Shown piece by piece: positions 54,800 to 61,967 of a stretch of 61,967 bases of DNA (the first letter of the stretch is position 1; each line of letters begins with the position of its first letter). The stretch is from assembly GCF_947331435.1 (NCBI RefSeq), contig NZ_CAMZOF010000018.1, positions 1 to 61,967 on the forward strand, read 5' to 3'. This DNA comes from Pelagibius sp. Alg239-R121. GTDB lineage: Bacteria > Pseudomonadota > Alphaproteobacteria > Kiloniellales > Kiloniellaceae. A program made the translations under genes and the position numbers. Under the pieces are notes generated by a model, which saw only the letters and a list, made by a program, of their open reading frames with translations, ran no database searches and was not told the origin of the DNA.

Positions 54800-55041
54800 T
54801 ATCAGCCTTTCATTTGGGTTGGCGTGATCTCAACGTCGGCACATGGATCGCGCGCCTGCACCATCTGGCGCTGAAGGTGGCGTCCTCGGATGAGTTGAAC
54901 GCTGTATTTTCAATAGTTAAAAACTGGCCGGGCATCGAGATAGAGTTTTCACCAGAATTTTCAGGTAAAGGCCCAAAAGAGCATTTCATAATCCTTGAAC
55001 CGGGCGGAACGCGTCTAGAAGTGTCTTTTGATCCCAGATGA
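54800..55041 (+). pseudogene. VOC/glyoxalase-family fragment
   Basis: The frame from about 54800 reads TWIARLHHLALKVASSDELN, then SPEFSGKGPKEHFIILEPGG and TRLEVSF, the second half of a vicinal-oxygen-chelate domain with its metal His and Glu strands (HLAL, RLEV). The first half is missing. The frame stays open upstream to 54691, but that part is unrelated. Confidence 0.65.
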
Positions 55042-55064
55042 ATGAAAAATCCTAGTGCTCTCTG

Positions 55065-55747
55065 TCGGTCATCCAGTGTCAGACTTCTCCACGCTCTCGC
55101 GGCGAAGCCCACATTGTCCTCCCAGGCCCGCTATAGCCAAGGGGCGGCACCGCACTCTTGTCATAGACAGCTCGGGCTTCCGGCTTCATGGCTCAAGCCA
55201 TTCCATGAAGCGTGAGGACAAGAGGCGTCGCCACTCAGGCTGACGGAAACTGCATAATCTGGTTGATGCCGAAACTGCGGAGATTGTCGCTGATGAATTG
55301 ACGGCGGCTGATATTCATGATGTCGAGGTAGCGCCTGACCTCGTCGATCGCGTGGTAGACCCAGTCGGCCGCCTCCACGGAGATGGCGCTTTCAGCAGCA
55401 GTTATCTGCGAGCCCATTTATCGCGGCGCTTTCAACCGCCGCCGTAGACCGAAGGGATACTCCCACCAGGTCAGTCGGAGCTGACGTCGAAGAAGGCGCT
55501 GGATCTTCTGACGTCCCGCGGCCGACATATAGAACTCATCAGCTGTAAAGGTTGGCGTGCCTGGCGACGGATCAACAAAGTTGGAAAGCGCGAGATGGTC
55601 GAGACAGCTTTCGCGTGGTTGAAGAGGAACTTCGGCTTCCGACTGCAGTCCCAATCGGAAGCGGCACTAAAGGCGGAAGCCGGGCGTATGGTCATGGCCC
55701 TCAATATCATGACCAGGCTTGGCATGCCTGGCGCTGTGAAACTCTAA
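55065..55747 (+). pseudogene. IS5-family transposase remnant with several frameshifts
   Basis: Plus-strand pieces in different frames read VSDFSTLSRR and TLVIDSSGFRLHG (55070-55200), then VDAETAEIVADELTAADIHD and VVDPVGRLHGDGAF (55260-55390), then WRRINKVGKREMVETAFAWL and FGFRLQSQSEAALKAEAGRM (55560-55745). These follow the order of an IS5 transposase (DFSTLSRR, LxxDSTGLK, DGAYD, catalytic Glu near the end). The N-terminus is missing. Confidence 0.75.
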
Positions 55748-56035
55748 AGCGAAGGAGATCGGGAAAGACGGTTGAAGTATTTCATGCAACAAACCCGGAG
55801 TCGAACAAAAGAAAGGAAGAAACGTTCTTGGTACCGTTCAGGTCTATCTGAAATTGAAATGATTGTGCCGTTGGCGATCTTTTGCGCTTGCGCCCTTCAC
55901 ATAGCAACTCGGTTGTGCGGAACGCTACTAAGCTGGACAGGTTGTACCCTCGGCGCCACTTAGAATCGCCACGCTTCGTATTCTTGACCAAGCACTGGAA
56001 ATTCGGCGGCGATTGCCGGGGCAACGGTGTATGGC

Positions 56036-56385
56036 TTAGGCCGCAAAGACAACATCGACCCGGCCCGGTTTTTTGGTCCGTCGCGCGGGACCGACGACGA
56101 TTTGTACGTCACGGCCAAGCTTCGTCAGACATTCGAGCATCTTCGCTTGGCTAATGCCCCGGAACCTGCCTCTGCTCATGTCGGAAACCTTGGCTTGCGA
56201 CAACCCCATGACCTTTGCCGCTTCCTTCTGGGTCAGTTTCTTTTTTTGATGATCCCGCCAATTGTCACTGCGGGTTGCGCTTTGACCAACATTTCCTCGG
56301 CATCGGGCAAGCCAAGATCCGCATAGACGTTATCCGAGCTTTCTTCTATCTCAATCGTCTTTGCCCTCCTTTGACGAGTGTTTCC
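56036..56385 (-). pseudogene. XRE-type antitoxin (HTH_37-like) with frameshifts
   Basis: The minus strand reads IEIEESSDNVYADLGLPDAE, then EMLVKAQPAVTIGGIIKKR. A frame change at a run of seven A residues gives KLTQKEAAKVMGLSQAKVSD, MSRGRFRGISQAKMLECLTK and RDVQIVVGPARR to a TAA at 56036-56038. This is a helix-turn-helix antitoxin of the kind paired with HigB/Gp49-like toxins. A second indel near the start leaves no usable initiation codon. No toxin partner is visible. Confidence 0.65.
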
Positions 56386-56969
56386 ACATCCTTCAAATTT
56401 GCGTTTGCCGCCGCCTTAGCGGCCCGGCCCTCATACCGCTCGCGCCTTGTTTGGTGCTTCGGTTTTGCCGTTCGCACTGGCTAGGCCGCAATCAGTCTGT
56501 GCTGTCTTATCCACGTCTCTCTTTCCTTTCATCAACGAAACCCCTGGAAGGGAGGGGGGCGACGAAAAGGGGACGTGTGCCGCTGCCAAGGCCTGGTCAC
56601 CGCGTGCGGCCGGAACGCATTAGACGACCGGCCCTGGCCGATTGAACAGGTGACTGAACTCGGCTAAGCGGAACCGTCGCCACCCGGACTACCGGGGATT
56701 TCCTATAAGCACCGTGGCCGGCGCGATCGCGCCGGGCTTCAATGAAGGCCGCAGGCCGCTCCGAGAGGGATAGTCACCCGAATGGGCCGAGACTTTAGGC
56801 TCGGTGGAGCTTGGCGAGGAACGAGCCTAGCGGAATAAAGCCCGGCCCCCTTGCGGGGCCGAGCACACTCACCTTCGTTCGGCCACGTCGGCGCGCTCTC
56901 TTCGGCCTGGCGGGGAGTTGGCCGCATCTGACGATGACGGACATGCTGGCTGGACAGGTTGTCTCGCCG
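56386..56969. other. About 580 bp without a supported gene
   Basis: GC-rich DNA with small overlapping frames only. The last part (56916-56969) matches the flank of the DUF3955 duplication at 51165. The stretch 55748-56035 is likewise empty. Confidence 0.4.
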
Positions 56970-57173
56970 TCATGCAGGTCGAAAAACCCTGGCGGCCAAT
57001 CCTGCAGCAAACAGAACTGCGCCCAGGACCAAAAGCAGGAATCCGATCGGAAGGAAAAGGCTCTCCTGCAACACGCCGTCCGCGTCGAGGTAGCCATAGT
57101 AGATCTTCTCAAGCAACAGCGAGACCGTGCCGGCAACGAGAGCGACAATACCGACGATCCGGAATTTAGTCAT
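56970..57173 (-). CDS. DUF3955-like small membrane protein
   Basis: 67 residues from ATG 57173 (or 78 from 57206; neither has a good ribosome-binding site). Two membrane helices (IVGIVALVAGTVSLLLEKI and LFLPIGFLLLVLGAVLFAAG) flank the motif YYGYLDADGVLQES, as in DUF3955 proteins (ExxFYGYxDxxGxLxESxFLPxG). Function unknown. It has a broken paralogue at 51201-51389. Confidence 0.75.
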   Translation of the reverse strand: MTKFRIVGIVALVAGTVSLLLEKIYYGYLDADGVLQESLFLPIGFLLLVLGAVLFAAGLAARVFRPA

Positions 57174-57292
57174 ATCTTGATTCTTACCGTTGTGTTGGTC
57201 GGTCATGTAGACTGATTTTAAGGCACCAGGAAGGCCGACCGCCTAACATGGGATCGAGCGAGCCTGGATTGATCCGTCACCCAAAGGCGGTA

Positions 57293-57961
57293 TCAAATAG
57301 CGTTTTTGAGCGCCGCCCTTCGCTGCAAAAACTCTTTGCGGCGCCTCGCGAAGCCAAGCCCCGCTAGACCAAGCCCCAACAGAGCGAGCGTACCGGGCTC
57401 AGAAATAGCTACACTATGGGGATCGGAGATGGTTCCGGCCGTGGGCCTGACGATGTTGTTCCGCATTTCTCCTCCAACAAAACCCGGTGAGCAATCATCA
57501 CAGACACCGATGTCAATCAGTGCGTTTCCGAAATTCGCGCTAAGACTCGGCAACTGAAACGTGAAGTCGAAGAATAGGGGGGCCGAGAATGGCGCTGAAG
57601 CCAGTCCGGTTACAGCAAATGCACCTCCTGGAAGGTTACCTGCGGAAGATGAGAAGGTCGCACCGGCTAGATTGGACGACAACACTGAACCACCGGAAAA
57701 GTCAAAGCGATTAAAAGCACCATCCCAGTCGAATAGAAATTCATTGAACCTGCCTCCGCTTGTGGAGGTCACGGTGCCGCTAATCTGGAGCCGATCGGTC
57801 GAGTCGTCGAAAACCGCGTTCACGTCTGTAATCGCTAGTGCCTGGGCGCTGCCCATAACACCCAGGGTCATTCCAGCAGCAACGAGTACGCTCGACGCCC
57901 ACCTGGTCAGCGTGTTCGAATTAACCCTGCCAGCGGTTGCGGACAAAAACCTGGTTCGCAT
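57293..57961 (-). CDS. PEP-CTERM sorting-domain protein
   Basis: 222 residues from ATG 57961 (AGAGAG 7 bases upstream); the frame can extend to a GTG at 58000. The signal peptide ends near MGSAQALA. The exported domain is beta-rich (ITDVNAVFDDSTDRLQISGT), with Cys residues in IGVCDDCSPGFVGGEM. The C-terminus is a sorting signal: EPGTLALLG, the hydrophobic LGLAGLGFA, then RRRKEFLQRR, with a longer basic tail than usual. Likely an exosortase-processed surface protein; function unknown. Confidence 0.85.
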   Translation of the reverse strand: MRTRFLSATAGRVNSNTLTRWASSVLVAAGMTLGVMGSAQALAITDVNAVFDDSTDRLQISGTVTSTSGGRFNEFLFDWDGAFNRFDFSGGSVLSSNLAGATFSSSAGNLPGGAFAVTGLASAPFSAPLFFDFTFQLPSLSANFGNALIDIGVCDDCSPGFVGGEMRNNIVRPTAGTISDPHSVAISEPGTLALLGLGLAGLGFARRRKEFLQRRAALKNAI

Positions 57962-57996
57962 TCTATTTCTCTCTTTGTTGATTATTGAGTTATCCG

Positions 57997-58239
57997 TCAC
58001 CCAAACGTGGAGGACATTCCGAAGTACTTTCGGCAGCCGCTGAGCCGTCCGCCGATCTGTTCGGCGGAGACGCTGCCGCGTTCGAAGAGGACTTCAGACA
58101 AAGCCTGGTAGCAGCGCTCTCTTTCCCTCTGCTCTTGCCGCCTTTCCCGCGTCTTCAGGGGCTGGTACCACCACCGGTCCGTCGCATAAATCAGACCGAA
58201 GACAACAAGCACTATCGCGAGCCAATGTTGCTTCATCAT
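57997..58239 (-). CDS. Small membrane-anchored protein next to the SNase gene
   Basis: 80 residues. The N-terminal helix (HWLAIVLVVFGLIYA) is followed by a basic helical region (KTRERRQEQRERERCYQALS) and CRKYFG near the end. AGGAG lies just upstream inside the end of the nuclease gene, whose stop is 3 bases before this ATG, so the two are translationally coupled. No family recognised. Confidence 0.65.
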   Translation of the reverse strand: MMKQHWLAIVLVVFGLIYATDRWWYQPLKTRERRQEQRERERCYQALSEVLFERGSVSAEQIGGRLSGCRKYFGMSSTFG

Positions 58240-58242
58240 GGC

Positions 58243-58674
58243 TCAGCTCCTCGGCTTGCAATAGGAGGGCAGGGGGAAGGCCTTCGCGGCCTTCGTTTCC
58301 AGTTTTTTGTAGCGCCCTTTCGAATAGCGTTGGCAATCGCGGGCGAGCTCAGCCTTTACCAGCTCGGCGGCAATGTCCCTGCCTGCGAGATTGCAGACCG
58401 CCACGAAGCGGTCGTAGCTCTTCTCGCCGTTTAGGCTGCAAACAACCGATTTATGCAGAACGAGGTTCTGCATAAATTCCGCTGCGCGCTTTCCGGCCGG
58501 GGTGCCCAGTTCGGGCGCGTGAAGGCCGTTCAAGCGGATCGGCACCGAACTGACTTCGATGGTATCACCGTCTCGAACATGGGTGACAACACCGTGCAGC
58601 TCTTCGGCGTGGAGAGGTATGGCGCTCCAAAAAAGGAGAGACATGGATAGGAAGGTAACGACGGGGTTTTTCAT
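58243..58674 (-). CDS. Secreted thermonuclease-family (SNase-like) nuclease
   Basis: 143 residues. The signal peptide ends near PLHAEE. The SNase fold shows VVTHVRDGDTIEV (calcium Asp), PIRLNGLHAPELGTPAGKRA (catalytic Arg and Glu) and KSYDRFVAVC (second catalytic Arg), with Cys residues for a disulfide. Small SNases of this type are common on alphaproteobacterial plasmids and integrative elements. It is probably a periplasmic nuclease. It is upstream of and coupled to the 80-residue membrane protein. Confidence 0.9.
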   Translation of the reverse strand: MKNPVVTFLSMSLLFWSAIPLHAEELHGVVTHVRDGDTIEVSSVPIRLNGLHAPELGTPAGKRAAEFMQNLVLHKSVVCSLNGEKSYDRFVAVCNLAGRDIAAELVKAELARDCQRYSKGRYKKLETKAAKAFPLPSYCKPRS

Positions 58675-58868
58675 AATTGCCTACTCTGGTATCAAAGTCG
58701 ATATGCAAGCGCAAGCTTTAAAAGAAGTATATTTGTTCGCCTTCTGGTAATGGCAAACTGATGATTGTTTCTTTGCCGCTTTCGGCGGGAGATGGCGCGT
58801 TTTCGGATAACCTGTCGTCGGTCGCACAGGGGGCTGCCGTGCTTGTCCAGAAACTCGAAAGTCCCCGG

Positions 58869-59483
58869 CTAGGTGAAGGATTCGAACATCTCCATAGAGA
58901 GGGTGTTTCCACGCCAAACGCGCCCCGAAAGGCCGCGGCAGGCAAGCTGCAAAAAGCACATGCGGTAGGGGATCTCTGCGATGTCGATCGCTTCGATCCG
59001 AAGGCAGCTGGCCTGATCGTGGCACTTGCCCTCAATGACGCCGGCGATCGCCAGCACCATTGCACCCGCACCGCAGGCAGGCTCCTGCAGAGTAATGAAA
59101 CCTTTCCGTTCAAGCTTCTGCTCAAGGTCGCCGCAATTGATCTCGGCGATCAAACGACAGACCTCGTAAGGCGTGAAGAATTGGCCGATTGCGCCTTCCT
59201 GCAAGCCCAACTCGCCGGCGACGTTCCCGAGAAAGTCGCTTCTCTGTCCGGCCTTGTCGAAGACCATAGCCAGCAGTTCGGGCATGCGGCGCACATCGTC
59301 TTTCTTCCGGTAGCTCCGTACGACCTGCATATATTGCTCTTCCAGGGCCTCAGCCCAGGTTGGCTCGGCGGTCTTCTTGTCGAGCGCGCAACTCGCCATG
59401 GTCAGAAAGTCCCGGAACTTGGTGTAACCGTCTTTGCCCGGATCGATCTCGCGCAGGATTTTGATGAAGGCTTTCACGCTCAT
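58869..59483 (-). CDS. N6-adenine methylase-like protein lacking the catalytic NPPY motif
   Basis: 204 residues from ATG 59483. It has the HsdM-type GQFFTPYEVCRL and SAM motif I LQEPACGAGAMVLAIA, then RIEAIDIAEIPYRMCFLQLA. It ends shortly after RGNTL without the (N/D)PP(Y/F) motif that binds the flipped adenine. Similar short plasmid/phage proteins exist, so it may be a natural SAM-binding variant rather than a pseudogene; I cannot tell. Its ATG overlaps the stop of a 39-residue gene by 4 bases (ATGA). Confidence 0.75.
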   Translation of the reverse strand: MSVKAFIKILREIDPGKDGYTKFRDFLTMASCALDKKTAEPTWAEALEEQYMQVVRSYRKKDDVRRMPELLAMVFDKAGQRSDFLGNVAGELGLQEGAIGQFFTPYEVCRLIAEINCGDLEQKLERKGFITLQEPACGAGAMVLAIAGVIEGKCHDQASCLRIEAIDIAEIPYRMCFLQLACRGLSGRVWRGNTLSMEMFESFT

Positions 59484-59599
59484 TGGGCCAGCCCCAGAGC
59501 AACGGCTGTCAGGGCCAGTAGGCAGGGAATAACGATGACGATAAGAAATGCCTGAATGACTGCCTTTCCGAGCCCAGTCTTTTGATGTTCGCTGCGCAT
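59480..59599 (-). CDS. 39-residue single-helix membrane protein upstream of the methylase-like gene
   Basis: A very short gene with a textbook ribosome-binding site: AGGAGG 8 bases before ATG 59599. The product is MRSEHQKTGLGKAVIQAFLI and VIVIPCLLALTAVALGLAQ: a basic start then one membrane helix (about 14-36). Its TGA overlaps the methylase-like ATG (ATGA), so translation is coupled. A strong start signal and coupling argue that it is real; function unknown. Confidence 0.65.
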   Translation of the reverse strand: MRSEHQKTGLGKAVIQAFLIVIVIPCLLALTAVALGLAQ

Positions 59600-59743
59600 G
59601 GTGCTTTCCTCCTTTAATCCCGATAGGGAGGTGCGCGGCTGTCCCTGGTTTCCCCGCTGTGACGCCTGCTATGCAGGAGGATAGATAAACGAGCGCCGGC
59701 GGCGTTTGCCGCACCTGGCTACTCACGGACCCAGTACAGAACC

Positions 59744-59778
59744 AAAAAAAAAGAGGGAACCCGCATTCGGGGTCCCCT
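59744..59778 (-). terminator. Rho-independent terminator, minus strand
   Basis: On the minus strand GGGACCCCG and CGGGTTCCC form a stem with one mismatch and a short AATG loop, followed by T-C-T9 (the A run at 59744-59752 on the plus strand). It lies upstream of the 39-residue gene and would shield it from read-through. Confidence 0.65.
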
Positions 59779-59960
59779 CCTCAAGGTGACTCAACCTAGT
59801 TGATAGGTAAGAGGATAAGCTAGATGAACCGTCTGATTCACACCACGTGAAAACGACCTAAGATCGTATTATTTTCCATCCTTCTCTTAACACGATAAAA
59901 TTTTACTCCAATAGAACGAGTACTTTTCAGAGTTGCGCCAACCAAGGAGACACGCAGGAA

Positions 59961-60491
59961 ATGCAAAATCGCCTCTTCCAAAACTGGGCCTATGCCACCC
60001 CGCCGATCGCATTACTGCTCATTGGTCTTTACCCATTCATTGGGACGGCAATTGCCCTGCCACTCTTTTTGTCTCTGCCGGTCTATATGTTCCATCAGTA
60101 TGAGGAACATGATGACAATCGCTTTGCTGAGTTCCTAAACGGCATGTTGGGCGCGGACAAAAAGGGGCTCTCTCCCGCACATGTCTGGATCATCAACGTG
60201 ATCTTCGTCTGGTTTTTCCTGCTGGCGGTTTTCCACATTGCGTCATTCATGCCGAGCTGGAGTGTGCTGGTGGCCTATCTGCTGGCGGTCAATGGGGTCT
60301 TACACGTAGCCTGGGCGGTCAAGTTCCGGAAATATAATCCGGGACTTTGGACTGGAATCCTGTTGTTCTTCCCACTTGCGACTTGGATTTTTGTAACGAT
60401 CCCGGCCACACTTACGATTCATATCTTCTCGGCCATCCTCGTGATCGTTCTTCACGCGGCGATCCTGATCTTGGCAAGGAGGCCTGCTTAA
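59961..60491 (+). CDS. HXXEE-domain membrane protein
   Basis: 176 residues with about five membrane helices. The family motif HQYEEHDDNRFAEFLNG (HxxEE) follows the second helix, and NGVLHVAWAVKFRKYNPGLW is the other conserved block. The His/Glu cluster suggests a metal site within the membrane. Function of the family is not known. GGAG lies upstream, with AGGA immediately before the ATG. A symmetric terminator follows at 60533-60557. Confidence 0.85.
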   Translation: MQNRLFQNWAYATPPIALLLIGLYPFIGTAIALPLFLSLPVYMFHQYEEHDDNRFAEFLNGMLGADKKGLSPAHVWIINVIFVWFFLLAVFHIASFMPSWSVLVAYLLAVNGVLHVAWAVKFRKYNPGLWTGILLFFPLATWIFVTIPATLTIHIFSAILVIVLHAAILILARRPA

Positions 60492-60532
60492 CTAACTGCT
60501 CTGACGCTGCAATCTGATCGGCGCAAGAGCAG

Positions 60533-60557
60533 GGGGCGCTGCGGCTGGCAGCGCCCC
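60533..60557. terminator. Symmetric hairpin between convergent genes
   Basis: GGGGCGCTGC (60533-60542) and GCAGCGCCCC (60548-60557) are perfect 10-bp arms around a 5-base loop, placed between the ends of the HXXEE gene and the 71-residue gene. It could serve both directions, although T runs are short. Confidence 0.6.
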
Positions 60558-60564
60558 TTGGCAG

Positions 60565-60780
60565 TTATCCGATGACCTGGTCATCGTCGGTAGCCTTGGG
60601 CTGAAAGGCGATCAGCTCGGTAACACCAACGGGAAAGTCCAGTTTGATCGAGAGGAAGGACTCTCCGGTCTCTCTGCGGCTGTTCTCGAAGACCGCGCCG
60701 ACGCGGCGGTAGGTGATTTCGCTCGATCCGTTCTTCTTGTACTCGACCGGGACCGTCAGGATGAAGTGGTTGCTCGACAT
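60565..60780 (-). CDS. 71-residue conserved plasmid-type protein
   Basis: 71 residues from ATG 60780. The frame is open further upstream, but that part is not conserved in the paralogue. Core: FILTVPVEYKKNG, EITYRRVGAVFENS, LDFPVGVTELIAFQPKA. A frameshifted second copy lies at 23557-23783 and confirms the start and frame. It is probably a small beta-rich soluble protein. It follows the SprT gene on the same strand, and I infer a plasmid-maintenance or transfer context. Function unknown. Confidence 0.75.
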   Translation of the reverse strand: MSSNHFILTVPVEYKKNGSSEITYRRVGAVFENSRRETGESFLSIKLDFPVGVTELIAFQPKATDDDQVIG

Positions 60781-61029
60781 TTTGCGTCTACGTGATTTGC
60801 GTTTTCGATGAAGCGACTCAGGCCCGGCGGAGAAGCGGCGGCGGCAAGCCTTTTGCGGAACCTGGTGCGGCTCGCAGCGCAGCGAGAACTCGGGGTGACA
60901 GCAAAAGGCTTGCGGGCGGCGCGCGCCGGACCAGCTTTCATCAATCGGAAACCGCAGGTCCCGGAGACGTTCTGTCCGGACCATCGGAATCCTGCCCCGG
61001 CCCGATTGAGTGGGACAATGCAGGAGGAC

Positions 61030-61054
61030 AAAAGAGCGAGCGCCGGCGGCGCTC
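61030..61054 (-). terminator. Terminator after the SprT gene
   Basis: On the minus strand GAGCGCC-GCC-GGCGCTC forms a 7-bp stem and is followed by GCTCTTTTG, right after the SprT stop. A similar motif (CAGGAGGA...GAGCGCCGGCGGCG on the plus strand) recurs at about 59669-59715. Confidence 0.55.
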
Positions 61055-61058
61055 TCCG

Positions 61059-61763
61059 CTACAGGTCTGCTTCGTAGACCTTGCCGCAGTCGCCACAGAC
61101 CAGCTGCAAGCCTGGGCGGCCCCAGACATTCAAAACCCGGCCTTCGTTGCATTCGTGGCTGTACTTAACCTTACTGCGCGGGGCAGGGGCGGCTTCCGCG
61201 CCGCCGCCGTCTTCACTCTCTCCTTCGTCGCTGCTATCAAGCAATACCGGCGCAGCAATGGAAAAGCGATCAGTCCAAGGGATGTCGAAAGCGTCGCCCA
61301 AGAGGGCTTGGGCGACCTTCAGAAACGCGCCGCCTGGAACCGGATAATCGTTCATCCGGTCACCAGTCCGCTTGCCGCCAGGTCGTCCGGTGCTGGACGG
61401 CATCAGACCGATGGACTCCATCTTGTCGGCCCATTCTTCGTTGTGATAGCGACCACGGCCCGGGTTACCGAAGTGGTATTGCCAGAGGTGGCACATTTCA
61501 TGGACAAGTGTTTGCAGGACCTCGATGACGCGTTCCTTGCCAAAGAACTCCGGGTTCATGGCGATCTCGTCGGTCGCGGTGCCGTCCTCGGCCACGAAGC
61601 GCTGACGCGAGAAATAGCCCATGACCTTCTTCTGACGCTGCAAAGTAATCAGGCAGGGCGGTAGCTCTCCCGCAAATAGCTCCTCATTGAAGCTGTCGTA
61701 AGCCCGCTGCAATCGCCCGTACTGAGTCGGGGTTGGGGGCGCAGGTGATTCGGTAAGCGCCAC
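61059..61763 (-). CDS. SprT-like zinc metalloprotease with C-terminal zinc ribbon
   Basis: 234 residues from GTG 61763, six bases after GGAG (61770-61773). The broken paralogue has the same spacing, which argues against the ATG at 61796 that lies inside the palindrome. The core is YGRLQRAYDSFNEELFAGEL, then the metal site VLQTLVHEMCHLWQYHFGNP (HExCH) and HNEEWADKMESIGLMPSSTG. The tail is a zinc ribbon (HECNEGRVLNVWGRPGLQLV, CGDCGKVYEADL). SprT/Spartan proteins cleave DNA-protein crosslinks, and such genes are common on plasmids and phages. Likely regulated by the 61780-61795 palindrome. Confidence 0.9.
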   Translation of the reverse strand: MALTESPAPPTPTQYGRLQRAYDSFNEELFAGELPPCLITLQRQKKVMGYFSRQRFVAEDGTATDEIAMNPEFFGKERVIEVLQTLVHEMCHLWQYHFGNPGRGRYHNEEWADKMESIGLMPSSTGRPGGKRTGDRMNDYPVPGGAFLKVAQALLGDAFDIPWTDRFSIAAPVLLDSSDEGESEDGGGAEAAPAPRSKVKYSHECNEGRVLNVWGRPGLQLVCGDCGKVYEADL

Positions 61764-61779
61764 ATCGTTCTCCATATCT

Positions 61780-61795
61780 TGTATCGTACGATACA
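61780..61795. promoter_or_regulatory. Perfect 16-bp palindrome upstream of SprT (putative operator)
   Basis: TGTATCGTACGATACA, identical to 2506-2521. It lies 16 bases upstream of the GTG start, just ahead of the ribosome-binding site, so a bound repressor would block initiation. Confidence 0.6.
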
Positions 61796-61885
61796 TGGCA
61801 AAGATTCATTCGCAAAGAAGAGTGGTGGGAATCAGGAAAAGACGGCAGGGGAAGGGCGGCTCGTCTGCACCCTTCCCCTGCTGGT

Positions 61886-61967
61886 TCAAGCCTTGGGCGG
61901 CGAGGACTTACCGCCCTTGGCCTGAGGTTGTTTCACGGCCATCCCCTCGGGCAGCCACGCCGCGATC
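61886..61967 (-). CDS. C-terminus of a gene entering from the right edge
   Basis: The minus strand reads AAWLPEGMAVKQPQAKGGKS and SPPKA to a TGA at 61886-61888. The beginning lies outside the window. The DNA around 2545-2610, upstream of the broken SprT copy, resembles this tail, so the gene order (this gene, then SprT) was duplicated with it. Product unknown. Confidence 0.5.
   Translation of the reverse strand, partial: IAAWLPEGMAVKQPQAKGGKSSPPKA

Overview
The window looks like accessory DNA (a plasmid or genomic island) of a free-living, motile, Gram-negative alphaproteobacterium, probably of the Rhodospirillales/Kiloniellales type. The evidence is two Ros/MucR regulators, several alphaproteobacterial-style chemoreceptors, an LpxA lipid A enzyme and PEP-CTERM surface proteins. 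Remnants of at least five IS families (IS6, IS481, IS66, IS630, IS5), one near-complete IS6 element, a serine resolvase and many frameshifted or truncated genes point to repeated insertion, duplication and decay. I saw no rRNA, tRNA, CRISPR array or replication origin.

Layout. 0-5 kb: the C-terminus of an RHS polymorphic toxin with a membrane-anchored immunity candidate, a broken SprT gene, an orphan lpxA and a caspase/C80-like protein. 6-7.5 kb: a His-rich secreted protein and a THxN PEP-CTERM protein. 7.6-10 kb: an XRE regulator and a soluble PAS chemoreceptor. 10.7-14.4 kb: a copper-detoxification operon (His-rich secreted protein, cupredoxin, CopA, CopB) behind a CueR-type promoter. 15-21 kb: a methyltransferase, MucR, a response regulator and two histidine kinases. 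21.8-26.7 kb: a SprT-like protein without its catalytic motif, an XRE regulator and an HBM chemoreceptor. 27.4-34.6 kb: a 2125-residue SpvB/FG-GAP/RHS toxin with its immunity candidate. 35.4-41 kb: MucR, a chemoreceptor fragment, a 1075-residue chemoreceptor with a duplicated sensor and a PilZ domain, a MerR remnant and an XRE regulator. 41.3-50.8 kb: a resolvase, a six-gene amine/amino-acid cluster (FAD oxidoreductase, LysA-like decarboxylase, HDAC-like amidohydrolase, two GNATs, MFS), an IS6 element and a toxin-antitoxin pair cut by it. 52-54.7 kb: a periplasmic rhodanese with a chemoreceptor. 54.8-57 kb: decayed genes. 57-62 kb: plasmid-type small genes (PEP-CTERM, SNase, truncated N6 methylase-like protein, HXXEE membrane protein, SprT).

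Themes. Signalling dominates: four intact chemoreceptors, one remnant, two kinases and a receiver. Three related XRE regulators each sit beside a chemoreceptor, and two chemoreceptors carry C-terminal PilZ or PilZ-like domains, linking chemotaxis to c-di-GMP. Several small genes occur as one intact and one broken copy (SprT, DUF3955, a 71-residue protein), which shows segmental duplication followed by decay. The best candidates for undescribed biology are the six-gene cluster at 42.9-49.5 kb, the rhodanese-chemoreceptor pair, the catalytically dead SprT protein and the C80-like protein. A perfect 16-bp palindrome in front of both SprT copies also deserves attention.
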